Assembly (NCBI RefSeq): GCF_020532825.1
Contig: NZ_MQTS01000083.1
Span: forward strand, 7,369-42,211
From: Arthrobacter sp. SO3
Lineage (GTDB): Bacteria > Actinomycetota > Actinomycetes > Actinomycetales > Micrococcaceae
Length of the DNA stretch: 34,843 bases
Direction: 5' to 3'
The position numbers and the translations under genes are program-made. Position 1 is the first letter of the stretch; every line of letters starts with the position of its first letter. Shown piece by piece: positions 7,524-15,502 of this stretch. The notes under the pieces are model-generated. The model saw nothing but the letters and a program-made list of their open reading frames with translations, did no database searches and was not told the DNA's origin.

Positions 7524-7967
7524 GTGGCAATCGCAGAGTACGACGTCGTCATCAACCGTGACGCCATGAGCGTCTATGACTTCCTGCTCGACGCCAGCAA
7601 CCTGCCGCGCTGGCGTGCCGGCGTCCACAGCATTGAACTGGAATCCGGCGCGGCCGGGTCCAAGGGTGCCGTCTACCGGCAGACCATCGCGGAACCCGGC
7701 GGACGGACCGTGTGCGGAGATTTCGAGATAACCGAGGCGCGGCCCGGTGCCGAGATCCAGTATAGGGTCCTTGCCGGGACAGAGCGGACACGCGGAGGCT
7801 ATTACCTGAGCACGGAAGGCGGGGGCACCCGCGTCCGCTTTGCGCTGGAATGCGAGCCCCGGGGGATCCTTGCGAGGCTGAAGTGCCCCTTCCGACGCCG
7901 GATGAAGGCCGAAGTCTGCCAGCTCGAACAGCTCAAATCGGTGCTTGAGGAGCAGGCCGGGCTGTAA
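7524..7967 (+). CDS. SRPBCC-family (polyketide cyclase/dehydrase-like) protein
   Basis: A 147-aa protein with the features of the START/SRPBCC hydrophobic-ligand fold. It opens with a beta strand (IAEYDVVINRDAMSVYDFLLDASNLPRWR) in which the helix and tryptophan match the family start. It then alternates strands (GDFEITEARPGAEIQYRVL, GTRVRFALECEP) and closes with a long C-terminal helix ending LKSVLEEQAGL. The length matches the family. GTG start at 7524 with AAGGA 5 nt upstream. It is followed 49 nt later by dcd on the same strand, but dcd has its own promoter candidate. The ligand and role are unknown. Confidence 0.75.
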   Translation: MAIAEYDVVINRDAMSVYDFLLDASNLPRWRAGVHSIELESGAAGSKGAVYRQTIAEPGGRTVCGDFEITEARPGAEIQYRVLAGTERTRGGYYLSTEGGGTRVRFALECEPRGILARLKCPFRRRMKAEVCQLEQLKSVLEEQAGL

Positions 7968-8004
7968 CACTGGCCGCGCGGACGGCCGAACCCGGCGAGT
8001 ACGG

Positions 8005-8010
8005 TAATTT
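8005..8010 (+). promoter_or_regulatory. Candidate -10 element for leaderless dcd mRNA
   Basis: TAATTT ends 6 nt before the dcd GTG and no Shine-Dalgarno sequence is present, so transcription probably starts at or next to the start codon. The -35 element is not clear. Confidence 0.4.
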
Positions 8011-8016
8011 GAGACT

Positions 8017-8592
8017 GTGCTGATCTCTGACCGCGACATTCGTGCCGAAATTGACTCCCAACGGATTGTTCTGGAGCCGTTCGACCCTGCCATGGTGCAG
8101 CCCTCTTCGGTTGACGTCCGGATCGACCGGTTTTTCCGGCTCTTCGACAACCACAAGTACGCGCACATCGACCCGGCAGAGGAACAGCCCGAGCTGACCC
8201 GCCTGGTAGAGGTTGAGCGCGGCGAACCGTTCATCCTGCACCCCGGGGAATTCGTCCTGGGCTCCACCTACGAGACCGTGACGCTCCCCGACGATATTGC
8301 CGCCCGGCTCGAGGGCAAGTCCTCGCTGGGCCGGCTGGGCCTGCTGACGCACTCGACTGCGGGATTCATTGACCCCGGATTCTCCGGCCACGTGACCCTG
8401 GAGCTGTCCAATATGGCGACGCTGCCGATCAAGCTGTGGCCGGGCATGAAGATCGGCCAACTGTGCTTCTTCCGGCTCACCTCGGCCGCCGAGCACCCCT
8501 ACGGCTCCGGCGAGTACGGCAACCGCTACCAGGGCCAGCGCGGCCCGACGGCGAGCCGCAGCCACCTGAACTTCCACCGCACGGACGTCTGA
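8017..8592 (+). CDS. dcd: dCTP deaminase
   Basis: Deaminates dCTP to dUTP. Actinobacterial homologues often also hydrolyse dUTP to dUMP, supplying thymidylate synthesis. The 191-aa length matches the family. Signature segments are QPSSVDVRI (28-36), [11 protein letters not shown] (99-109) and [17 protein letters not shown] (116-132), which contains the catalytic glutamate, probably E129. It ends with a flexible nucleotide-closing tail, [19 protein letters not shown]. Start at GTG 8017 gives the usual N-terminus [11 protein letters not shown]. No ribosome site is visible, consistent with a leaderless mRNA. It converges on the antiporter gene 12 nt beyond its stop. Whether the deaminase is mono- or bifunctional cannot be settled by eye. 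Confidence 0.96.
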   Translation: MLISDRDIRAEIDSQRIVLEPFDPAMVQPSSVDVRIDRFFRLFDNHKYAHIDPAEEQPELTRLVEVERGEPFILHPGEFVLGSTYETVTLPDDIAARLEGKSSLGRLGLLTHSTAGFIDPGFSGHVTLELSNMATLPIKLWPGMKIGQLCFFRLTSAAEHPYGSGEYGNRYQGQRGPTASRSHLNFHRTDV

Positions 8593-8604
8593 CCCGGCGC
8601 GCCG

Positions 8605-9801
8605 TCAGATCCCGTCCGCGGTCCGGACACTCCGCTGTTTCGAAGGGCGGCGCAGCATCGCCACCACCGGCTCCACGAACCGGGCGGCGAGCGGGCCCGT
8701 CACAGCCATGATCAGCACGTAGGCGGTGGCCAGGGCCGCAAGCTCCTGGGGCACGACGCCCGAGGCGACCGCAAGGCCGGCAATGACGATCGAGAACTCT
8801 CCGCGGGCGATCAGCGCGGCGCCGGCGCGGAAACGCCCCGGCAGGCCAATCCCGGCACGCTTCGCCGCCCAGATTCCGGTGAGCATCTTGGTGGCCGTCG
8901 TGACGAACGCCAGCAGAAGGGCCCAGCCGAGCACCGGAGGGATGGTGGCGGGGTCGGTATTGAGGCCGAAGACTACAAAGAAGATGGCTGCGAAGAGATC
9001 CCGCAACGGCTCGAGAATCCTGGTGGCGCTGTGCGCGGTGGCGCCGGAAATGGCGATTCCGAGCATAAAGGCGCCCACCGCCGCGGACACCTGCATGGCT
9101 GCGGCCAGCCCGGCCACCAGCAGCGCGGCCCCGAGCAGGTTGAGCAGGAACACCTCGGAGTTCTCGCTGTGGACGGCCTTGGACACGTGGTGCCCGTGCC
9201 GCAGGGCCACGAGCAGGACCACGGTGACGACGGCGAGTGAGATCCCGACAGTCTGCAGCCCCACGACGAAGCTCACGCCGGCCAGGGTCGCCGTGAGGAC
9301 CGGCAGGTAGACCGCCATCGCGAGATCCTCGAACACGAGGATCGAGAGCACCACCGGAGTTTCACGGTTACCAATCCGGCCCAGGTCCGTGATCACTTTG
9401 GCGGCGATCCCCGAGGACGAAATGTAGGTGACACCGCCCATCACCATTGCCCCGACGACTCCCCAGCCCAGCAGGACCGCGAGGAGCGCGCCCGGCAGGA
9501 AGTTCAGGACCAGGTCCAGGACGCCTGCCTGCCAGGAGCGGCGCAGCCCCGTGACCAGCTCCGCCGCCGTATATTCCAATCCGAGCATAAGCAGGAGAAG
9601 GATAACGCCGATCTCGCTCGAGAGATGGGTAAATTCGTGCATGCCTTCGAGCTTCACCAGGCCGCCCGCGCCGAAAAACAGACCACCGATGAGGTACAGC
9701 GGGATCGGCGACATGCCGACGCGCCCCGCCAGCCGCGCCAGCAAGCCGAGGCAAAAGACGACGGCGCCGAGCTCAATCAGGGTCAGTGCGAGCGGATCCA
9801 T
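8605..9801 (-). CDS. khtU: K+/H+ antiporter membrane subunit, CPA2 family (KhtU-like)
   Basis: A 398-aa polytopic membrane protein of the monovalent cation:proton antiporter-2 family. Hydrophobic segments run throughout, with GLFFGAGGLVKLEGMHEF near the N-terminus and a family-typical ISSSGIAAKVITDLGRIGNRETPVVLSILVFEDLAMAVYLPVL stretch. The C-terminal half contains GEFSIVIAGLA. It exchanges K+ (or NH4+) for protons across the membrane. ATG at 9801 was chosen because it gives the family N-terminus; the longer open frame upstream is the shadow of the KhtT gene. It starts 4 nt after that stop, forming a khtT-khtU operon as in Bacillus, without khtS. Confidence 0.9.
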   Translation of the reverse strand: MDPLALTLIELGAVVFCLGLLARLAGRVGMSPIPLYLIGGLFFGAGGLVKLEGMHEFTHLSSEIGVILLLLMLGLEYTAAELVTGLRRSWQAGVLDLVLNFLPGALLAVLLGWGVVGAMVMGGVTYISSSGIAAKVITDLGRIGNRETPVVLSILVFEDLAMAVYLPVLTATLAGVSFVVGLQTVGISLAVVTVVLLVALRHGHHVSKAVHSENSEVFLLNLLGAALLVAGLAAAMQVSAAVGAFMLGIAISGATAHSATRILEPLRDLFAAIFFVVFGLNTDPATIPPVLGWALLLAFVTTATKMLTGIWAAKRAGIGLPGRFRAGAALIARGEFSIVIAGLAVASGVVPQELAALATAYVLIMAVTGPLAARFVEPVVAMLRRPSKQRSVRTADGI

Positions 9802-9805
9802 GCCG

Positions 9806-10288
9806 TCAGCCGTTGCGCAGGATGCCGGCCGCCGTGTCCAGGCCTTCTTGCGTCCCCACTGCAACGAGGAGATCGCCCGGGTGCAGGACGACGTCGGGCC
9901 CGGGTGAGGGGAGCACCTCGCCTTCCCGCATGATGGCGACGATCGAGACGCCGCTCCGGGTCCGGATGGAGGCCTTGCCCATCGGCTGGTTCTGGAACGG
10001 GGAATCGGCGGAGATCGAGAACTGCCGGGTGACGATCCCCGGAACCTCACGGTGGGCCTCGGAAAGCTGCATGGCCAGCCGCTGGCCGCCAAGCAGGTTC
10101 CCCAGCGCGGCGGCTTCGTCGACGGTCAGCGGGATGGACGCCTGGCAGGTGTCCGGATCGTCCCACGTGGAGACGATCAGTTCGGTTTGGCCCTCCCGGT
10201 ATTCCACGACGCCGATCCGGCGCCCCGAGGCGGTCATGAAGTCCTTGCGCCGGCCCAGTCCCGGGAGGTCTGTTTCATCCACGTTCAT
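9806..10288 (-). CDS. khtT: Regulatory subunit of K+/H+ antiporter, TrkA-C (RCK_C) domain protein (KhtT-like)
   Basis: A 160-aa soluble cytoplasmic partner that gates the KhtU antiporter. The N-terminal domain (ETDLPGLGRRKDFMTASGRRIGVVEY) matches the KhtT N-terminus. The C-terminal RCK_C domain carries GVSIVAIMREGEVLPSPGPDVVLHPGDLLVAVGT, the usual ligand-binding fold. The ATG at 10288 is preceded by GGAGGA, which abuts the codon and is too close to act as a normal ribosome site. A TAGGCT -10 hexamer six bases upstream of the ATG suggests a leaderless start. It is first gene of the pair with the membrane subunit 4 nt downstream. Confidence 0.88.
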   Translation of the reverse strand: MNVDETDLPGLGRRKDFMTASGRRIGVVEYREGQTELIVSTWDDPDTCQASIPLTVDEAAALGNLLGGQRLAMQLSEAHREVPGIVTRQFSISADSPFQNQPMGKASIRTRSGVSIVAIMREGEVLPSPGPDVVLHPGDLLVAVGTQEGLDTAAGILRNG

Positions 10289-10337
10289 TCCTCCAGCCTA
10301 GTGCGCCGCGGGACTTTTCGGGCCGCTTCAGGCTGCT

Positions 10338-11741
10338 TCAGGCTGCGGGGACAACCGCGATTTCGGCCTGGTCCGGTGCCTTGACCGGGAGCAGCAGCAG
10401 CAGCCCGGCCAGGAGCACCACCATAATGCCGAGGATGCCCCAGCGCTGTGCCCCGCCGGGCTCCACCAGCGGGGCGGCGACCGCGATGCAGAGCGTAAAC
10501 AGTGCCGGGGCGAGGAAGCTGACGGCCCGGCCGGTGGTGGCGTAGAGGCCAAACAGCTCGCCGGACTCGCCCTGCGGGGCAAGCCGGGCCAGAAAGGCCC
10601 GGGAGGCGGACTGCGCCGGCCCCACAAAGAGGCACAGGAACAAGCCAAAGATCCAGAATGTGGTGGTGCCGGCCCATTCCATGCCGAAGAAGGAATAGCT
10701 CCCGTTGCCAAGGGCCACGATCATGGAGCCGGCCAACAGCAGACCGAGCAGCGAACCCATGATGACGGCCTTCGGCCCGACCCGGTCGTCGAGGAAGCCG
10801 CCCGCGATGGCGCCCACCGCGGCCACGACGTTCCCGAAGATCGCGAAGAAGATGACGTCCTTGAGTTCGAAGCCGAAGGTGCCCGCAGCGATGATGCCGC
10901 CGAAGGTGAACACCGCGGCCAGGCCGTCCCTGAAGACGGCGCTGGCGAGCAGGAAGTACATGGTGTGCGGGCTGGTCCGGTAAATCGCCTTGATCCGCCG
11001 CACCAGCAGCCCGTAGGAAGCCAGGAATCCCGGCCCGGTGCCCTGCCTCGTCTTGGGAAGCTCCGGCACGGCGAACAGCACGGGCAACGCGAAGATGACG
11101 AACCACAAGGCCGAGAACACGGCGACAAGGCGGATATTCAGGCCATCCTCCGTCGAGGCGCCGTACCACTCGAAGCTGGGCTGGACAAAGAGCTGGAGCA
11201 CCAGCAGCAGCGCCACAATGCCGCCGAGGTACCCCATCCCCCAGCCGAAGCCGCTGACCTTGCCGATGTTCTGCGGAGTGGAGATCTGGGCAAGCATGGC
11301 GTTGTAGTTCACGCCGGCAAACTCGAAGAACACATTGCCCAGCGCGATCAGCGTCACACCCAGGAGCAGGAACTCCGGACGCGGGAAGACGAAGAAGCAG
11401 AGCGCGGTCAGTAGTGCGACGGCGGCAGTGTTGACCCCCAGCCAGAGCTTCCGGCGCCCGCCGGTATCCGAGCGCTGCCCGGTGACAGGTGCAAGCAGCG
11501 CGATGGCCGCGCCGGCGATCGCCAGTGCGCCGCCCAGGACAGCAGAGGTCTGGTCCTCCCCGCCAAAGGCGTTGGACGTCAGGTACACGGTGAACACGAA
11601 CGTGGTCATAACCGCGTTAAAGGCGGCCGAACCCCAGTCCCAGGCTGCCCAGGCGAGGATGCGGCCCTTGTGGGTGGCGTGGCTTCCGGATTCCAGTTCC
11701 GAGGAGGGACGCATGGCCTCGGGGGCAGCGGCGGAGTTCAT
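10338..11741 (-). CDS. MFS transporter of the UMF1/Atg22-like family
   Basis: A 467-aa membrane protein with about 12 hydrophobic segments. Its first segment has the family signature AWAAWDWGSAAFNAVMTTFVFTVYLT, typical of UMF1/Atg22-like transporters. Eukaryotic Atg22 exports amino acids from the vacuole; the substrate of bacterial members is unknown. The ATG at 11741 is chosen because the signature follows about 29 residues later, and because a TAATAT hexamer lies 7 nt upstream without any Shine-Dalgarno, implying a leaderless mRNA. The frame stays open to 12026, but that part covers the promoter region. The gene is divergent from the mrp operon, and its stop lies 49 nt upstream of khtT. Confidence 0.87.
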   Translation of the reverse strand: MNSAAAPEAMRPSSELESGSHATHKGRILAWAAWDWGSAAFNAVMTTFVFTVYLTSNAFGGEDQTSAVLGGALAIAGAAIALLAPVTGQRSDTGGRRKLWLGVNTAAVALLTALCFFVFPRPEFLLLGVTLIALGNVFFEFAGVNYNAMLAQISTPQNIGKVSGFGWGMGYLGGIVALLLVLQLFVQPSFEWYGASTEDGLNIRLVAVFSALWFVIFALPVLFAVPELPKTRQGTGPGFLASYGLLVRRIKAIYRTSPHTMYFLLASAVFRDGLAAVFTFGGIIAAGTFGFELKDVIFFAIFGNVVAAVGAIAGGFLDDRVGPKAVIMGSLLGLLLAGSMIVALGNGSYSFFGMEWAGTTTFWIFGLFLCLFVGPAQSASRAFLARLAPQGESGELFGLYATTGRAVSFLAPALFTLCIAVAAPLVEPGGAQRWGILGIMVVLLAGLLLLLPVKAPDQAEIAVVPAA

Positions 11742-11748
11742 AGCTCGA

Positions 11749-11754
11749 ATATTA
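11749..11754 (-). promoter_or_regulatory. Candidate -10 element for leaderless UMF1 mRNA
   Basis: TAATAT on the minus strand ends 7 nt before the ATG at 11741. The flanking sequence is AT-rich for this genome and has no ribosome site. A weak GTCAAG lies 18 nt further upstream as possible -35. Confidence 0.5.
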
Positions 11755-11891
11755 TCCGCAGCGGGCGCGGGGCTTGACGCACCCTTCGAAAAGAATTTGT
11801 CCACGCTTGGTAAACTGTCCGGACTGAACCTAACGAATGCCCGCCTGCTCCAACTTTTGACAATCGAATTCCTGACGTTGCGGAGATACCA

Positions 11892-14800
11892 GTGATCACA
11901 GTCCTTGCCGTGCACTTCGCGGTGGCCGCTGTGGCGCCATTTCTCTTCCGGAAATTCGGCCGGAATTCGTTTTACGCCCTCGCAGCGGTGCCCGCGGCCG
12001 CGTTTGTCTGGCTGATCCTGCAGCATGGCGCCGTGTACGCCGGCGCCCCCGGCGCCGGCGGCAGTGTCCCCACCGGAGTGGCTGAAGTCCTGCCCTGGAT
12101 CCCCGAGCTGAAGATTGAGCTCGCCTTCCGGATGGACGCCCTGGCCTGGGTCATGTCCCTGCTCGTCCTCGGCGTGGGTGCGCTGGTCCTCATCTACTGC
12201 GCCCGCTACTTCAAGGACAAGGACGACTACCTCGGCGGATTCGGCGCCCAGCTGCTGGCCTTCGCCGGGGCCATGTTCGGCCTGGTCACCGCCGATGACC
12301 TGCTGCTGATGTTCATCTTCTGGGAACTGACCACGGTCCTGTCCTACCTGCTGATCGGCTATGCCCGGACCCGGCTGTCAGCGCGGCGCTCCGCCTTGCA
12401 GGCCCTCGTGGTGACCACCGCCGGCGGCCTGGCAATGCTGGTGGGCCTGATCATCCTGGGCTCCAGCGCGGGGACCTACCGGATCGCGACCATCCTGGAG
12501 CTGGCCCCAACGCTCGTTACGGGGCCCGCCGCCGGAGCCGTGGCCACCGCGGTCGTCCTCATCCTGATAGGTGCGATCACCAAATCCGCCCTCGTCCCCT
12601 TCCACTTCTGGCTCCCCGGCGCCATGGCGGCCCCCACCCCGGTGAGCGCCTACCTGCATGCCGCGGCCATGGTCAAGGCCGGCATTTACCTCGTGGCACG
12701 GCTCGCACCCGGATTCGCGGAAACCCCGTACTGGCTGCCGCTGGTCCTCGGCCTTGGCCTGGCCACCATGCTGGTCGGCGGCTACCGGGCGCTGCGGCAA
12801 ACCGATATTAAGCTCATCCTGGCCTACGGCACGGTCAGCCAGTTGGGCTTCCTGACCATGGTCGTGGGGCTCGGCGAACCCGACGCTGCGCTTGCCGGCC
12901 TCGCGCTGCTCCTGGCGCACGGGCTCTTCAAAGCCACCCTCTTCCTGGTGGTGGGCATCATTGACCACCAGGCCGGAACCCGCGACATCCGCAAGCTCTC
13001 CGGCGTCTACCGTTCCTCCCGCGCCCTCGCGATCGTGGCCGCGATCGGAGCCGCCTCGATGGCCGGCGTCCCGCCGCTGGCCGGCTTCGTCGCGAAAGAA
13101 TCGGTGTTCGAAGCGTTTCTCCACTACAGCACCGCCGCCGGCCCCTGGGGCATGGTGATCCTGGCGGGCCTGGTCCTGGGATCCATCCTGACTTTCGCCT
13201 ACAGTGCGCGGTTCATGTGGGGCGCCTTTGCCGTCAAGCCCGGAGTGGAGGCCACGCCGTTCAAACCGGTCAAGCCGGCCTTCCTGGCAGCCCCTGCCAT
13301 CCTGAGCCTGCTGACCATCGTCTTCGGACTGTGGCCGGCGCCGGTGGACGGCTGGATCCAGCCGTACGCGGCGCTGTTCGTGCCCGCCGGCGAGGACGCG
13401 GCCGCCGCCGCCGGCCACCTGGCCCTCTGGCACGGCCTGACCCCGGCCCTGGGGCTGACCGCCGTCACCTTCGCCCTGGGCCTGTTCATGTTCTACGGCC
13501 GCACCGCCGTCGCCCGGCTCCAGGGCCTGGTCCCGGCCTGGATCGACGGCGACCGCACCTATCAGTTGGCCATCGGCGCCCTCGACGACGCCGCCGTCTG
13601 GATCACCGGCCGGACCCAGCGGGGGTCGCTGTTCTTCTACCTGTCCGTCATCCTGACCGTGGCGTTCGTCCTGCCGCTTACCGCGCTGGTGCTGGCGGAC
13701 AAGCCGCCGCCCGGAAACCTCTTCTTCATCGATCCCAACTCCCCGCTGCAGATCGTGGTGGGAGCCGGGATCGTGATCGGCGCACTGGCCGCCGTGCGAG
13801 CTAACAAACGCTTCCTGGCCGTCCTCATGGTCTCCGTCACCGGCTACGGCATCGCCCTGATGTTTGCGCTGCAGGGAGCGCCGGACCTCGCGCTGACCCA
13901 GATGCTGGTCGAAACCATCATCCTGGTGGCCTTCGTCCTCGCCATGCGCAGCCTCCCCGCGGAACTGCGCGACCGCACCGGCGGAAGGTACCGGGTGATC
14001 CGCGTGATCATCGGTGCCGCCTTCGGCATCACCATGGTGTTCGTCGCCATCTACGCCCTGGGCGCCCGGGTGGCGGCGCCCGTCTCGCTCGAGTTCCCGA
14101 AACTGGCCTACGAGGGCGGAGGCGGACTGAACATCGTCAACGTCACCCTGGTGGATATCCGCGCCTGGGACACTTTCGGGGAAATTTCCGTGCTGGCGCT
14201 GGCAGCCACCGGAGTCGCGAGCCTCATCTTCGTCCGGGGCCGGGGGGACCGGCTCCGAACTTCCGCCACGGTGGAGGAAGGCTCAGTCGGGCGCCAGCAG
14301 CCAAAACGCAGCGCCGGCCCGGGCAATACCCGCGACGCCGCCGCGCTGGCCATGAGCCGACGCTTCGCCGCCTCCAGCCGCGATGCCTGGCTGGTGGCAG
14401 GCCGGACCATGGCGCCGGAACGCCGCTCGATCATCTTTGAGGTCGTCACCCGGCTCATCTTCCACTCCATGATCGTCTTCTCGATCTACCTCCTGCTGGC
14501 CGGCCACAACCTCCCCGGCGGAGGCTTCGCCGGCGGTCTCACCGCCGGGCTGGCCCTCACCATCCGCTACCTGGCCGGCGGCCGTTTCGAGCTGCGCGAA
14601 GCCACCCCGGTCAGTGCCGGCGCGCTGCTGGGCATTGGCCTCGCCACCGCGGCTGCCTCCGGCGTGGCCCCGCTGCTGCTGGGCGGTCAGGTGTTCCAGA
14701 CCGCGATTCTTCAGTTCTGGCTGCCGGTCTTTGGCGACGTCAAGTTTGTCACCTCCACCATCTTCGACATCGGCGTCTATGTCGTCGTCGTCGGCCTCGT

Positions 14801-14927
14801 GCTGGACGTGCTGCGCAGCCTGGGGTCCGAGATCGACGAGCACTTCGAGGAACACCCCGCAGAACCGTCGGACGAGCAGGAAGCCGGCGGAATCGCGGCC
14901 GAAACCACAGCCAAGGGGAAAGCATGA
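11892..14927 (+). CDS. mnhA: Na+(cation)/H+ antiporter subunit A fused to subunit B
   Basis: The largest subunit of the multisubunit Mrp antiporter, 1011 aa. The N-terminal part is homologous to respiratory complex I NuoL. It has the conserved glutamate in WELTTVLSYL (E145) and the proton-channel lysines in TKSALVPFHFWLP (K231) and AAMVKAGIYL (K262). The MrpA C-terminal domain follows. From about residue 838 a MrpB domain begins: RSIIFEVVTRLIFHSMIVFS, then GHNLPGGGFAGGL. So no separate mnhB is needed. It ends in an acidic cytoplasmic tail. GTG start at 11892 with GGAGA 5 nt upstream. Its stop overlaps mnhC by ATGA. It exports Na+ or other cations in exchange for protons. Confidence 0.95.
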   Translation: MITVLAVHFAVAAVAPFLFRKFGRNSFYALAAVPAAAFVWLILQHGAVYAGAPGAGGSVPTGVAEVLPWIPELKIELAFRMDALAWVMSLLVLGVGALVLIYCARYFKDKDDYLGGFGAQLLAFAGAMFGLVTADDLLLMFIFWELTTVLSYLLIGYARTRLSARRSALQALVVTTAGGLAMLVGLIILGSSAGTYRIATILELAPTLVTGPAAGAVATAVVLILIGAITKSALVPFHFWLPGAMAAPTPVSAYLHAAAMVKAGIYLVARLAPGFAETPYWLPLVLGLGLATMLVGGYRALRQTDIKLILAYGTVSQLGFLTMVVGLGEPDAALAGLALLLAHGLFKATLFLVVGIIDHQAGTRDIRKLSGVYRSSRALAIVAAIGAASMAGVPPLAGFVAKESVFEAFLHYSTAAGPWGMVILAGLVLGSILTFAYSARFMWGAFAVKPGVEATPFKPVKPAFLAAPAILSLLTIVFGLWPAPVDGWIQPYAALFVPAGEDAAAAAGHLALWHGLTPALGLTAVTFALGLFMFYGRTAVARLQGLVPAWIDGDRTYQLAIGALDDAAVWITGRTQRGSLFFYLSVILTVAFVLPLTALVLADKPPPGNLFFIDPNSPLQIVVGAGIVIGALAAVRANKRFLAVLMVSVTGYGIALMFALQGAPDLALTQMLVETIILVAFVLAMRSLPAELRDRTGGRYRVIRVIIGAAFGITMVFVAIYALGARVAAPVSLEFPKLAYEGGGGLNIVNVTLVDIRAWDTFGEISVLALAATGVASLIFVRGRGDRLRTSATVEEGSVGRQQPKRSAGPGNTRDAAALAMSRRFAASSRDAWLVAGRTMAPERRSIIFEVVTRLIFHSMIVFSIYLLLAGHNLPGGGFAGGLTAGLALTIRYLAGGRFELREATPVSAGALLGIGLATAAASGVAPLLLGGQVFQTAILQFWLPVFGDVKFVTSTIFDIGVYVVVVGLVLDVLRSLGSEIDEHFEEHPAEPSDEQEAGGIAAETTAKGKA

Positions 14928-15502
14928 GCGTTAACCTGACCCTGCTGACGGTCATGGGCGCACTGTACGCCTGCGGCATCTACCTGATCCTGGAACGCAG
15001 CCTCACCCGGGTCCTGCTGGGCCTGATGCTGCTCGCCAACGCCACCAACCTGCTGATCCTCACCACGGGCGGCTATGCCGGCCTGGCACCGTTGTTCCAT
15101 CAGGACACCGACCCCGGTCAGTACAACGATCCGCTGCCGCAGGCACTGATCCTCACCTCGATCGTAATCTCCTTCGCCGTCACCGCTTTTATGCTCGGCA
15201 TCATTTACCGCACCTGGGTGCTGGCCAGGCAGGACGAGATCCAGGACGACGCCGAGGACCGCCGCGTCGCCAAGACCCCCAGCTTCGACGCAGAGGACGA
15301 CTCCGTGGTTCCGGTGGAAACCTCTGAGTTCCCGTTGACCATGATCGGCACGGACGGCCAGTCGGTCTCCGATGTTCCCGCCGGGGCCGAAGCCACCGTC
15401 ACGGTCGCCGACCGCACGCTCGACGCCGAGGCCGCCGCCTCGGAGGAACAACCCGGATCCCGGAACGTCACGATACCCGGCAAGGAAGGAAGCGGACAGT
15501 GA
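14924..15502 (+). CDS. mnhC: Na+/H+ antiporter subunit C with long acidic C-terminal tail
   Basis: NuoK-like small membrane subunit of the Mrp complex. About the first 105 residues contain three hydrophobic segments with the family pattern GIYLILERSLTRVLLGLMLLANATNLLIL and the loop DPLPQALILTSIVISFAVTAF. Typical MrpC proteins are about 110-125 aa, but this one is 192. The extra C-terminal 80 or so residues are acidic and low in hydrophobic content, rich in Asp, Glu, Ala and Val, and presumably cytoplasmic. Start overlaps the mnhA stop (ATGA) and its stop overlaps mnhD (GTGA). The tail is the unusual point; it may be lineage-specific. Confidence 0.93.
   Translation: MSVNLTLLTVMGALYACGIYLILERSLTRVLLGLMLLANATNLLILTTGGYAGLAPLFHQDTDPGQYNDPLPQALILTSIVISFAVTAFMLGIIYRTWVLARQDEIQDDAEDRRVAKTPSFDAEDDSVVPVETSEFPLTMIGTDGQSVSDVPAGAEATVTVADRTLDAEAAASEEQPGSRNVTIPGKEGSGQ

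Noticed and set aside
7195..7530. Minus-strand open frame crossing tRNA-Gly
   Set aside because: Its C-terminus is simply translated tRNA sequence, and it has no recognisable domain.
10325..10344. Tandem CTTCAGGCTG pair at the end of the UMF1 gene
   Set aside because: Only two 10-nt copies and no evident structure or function.
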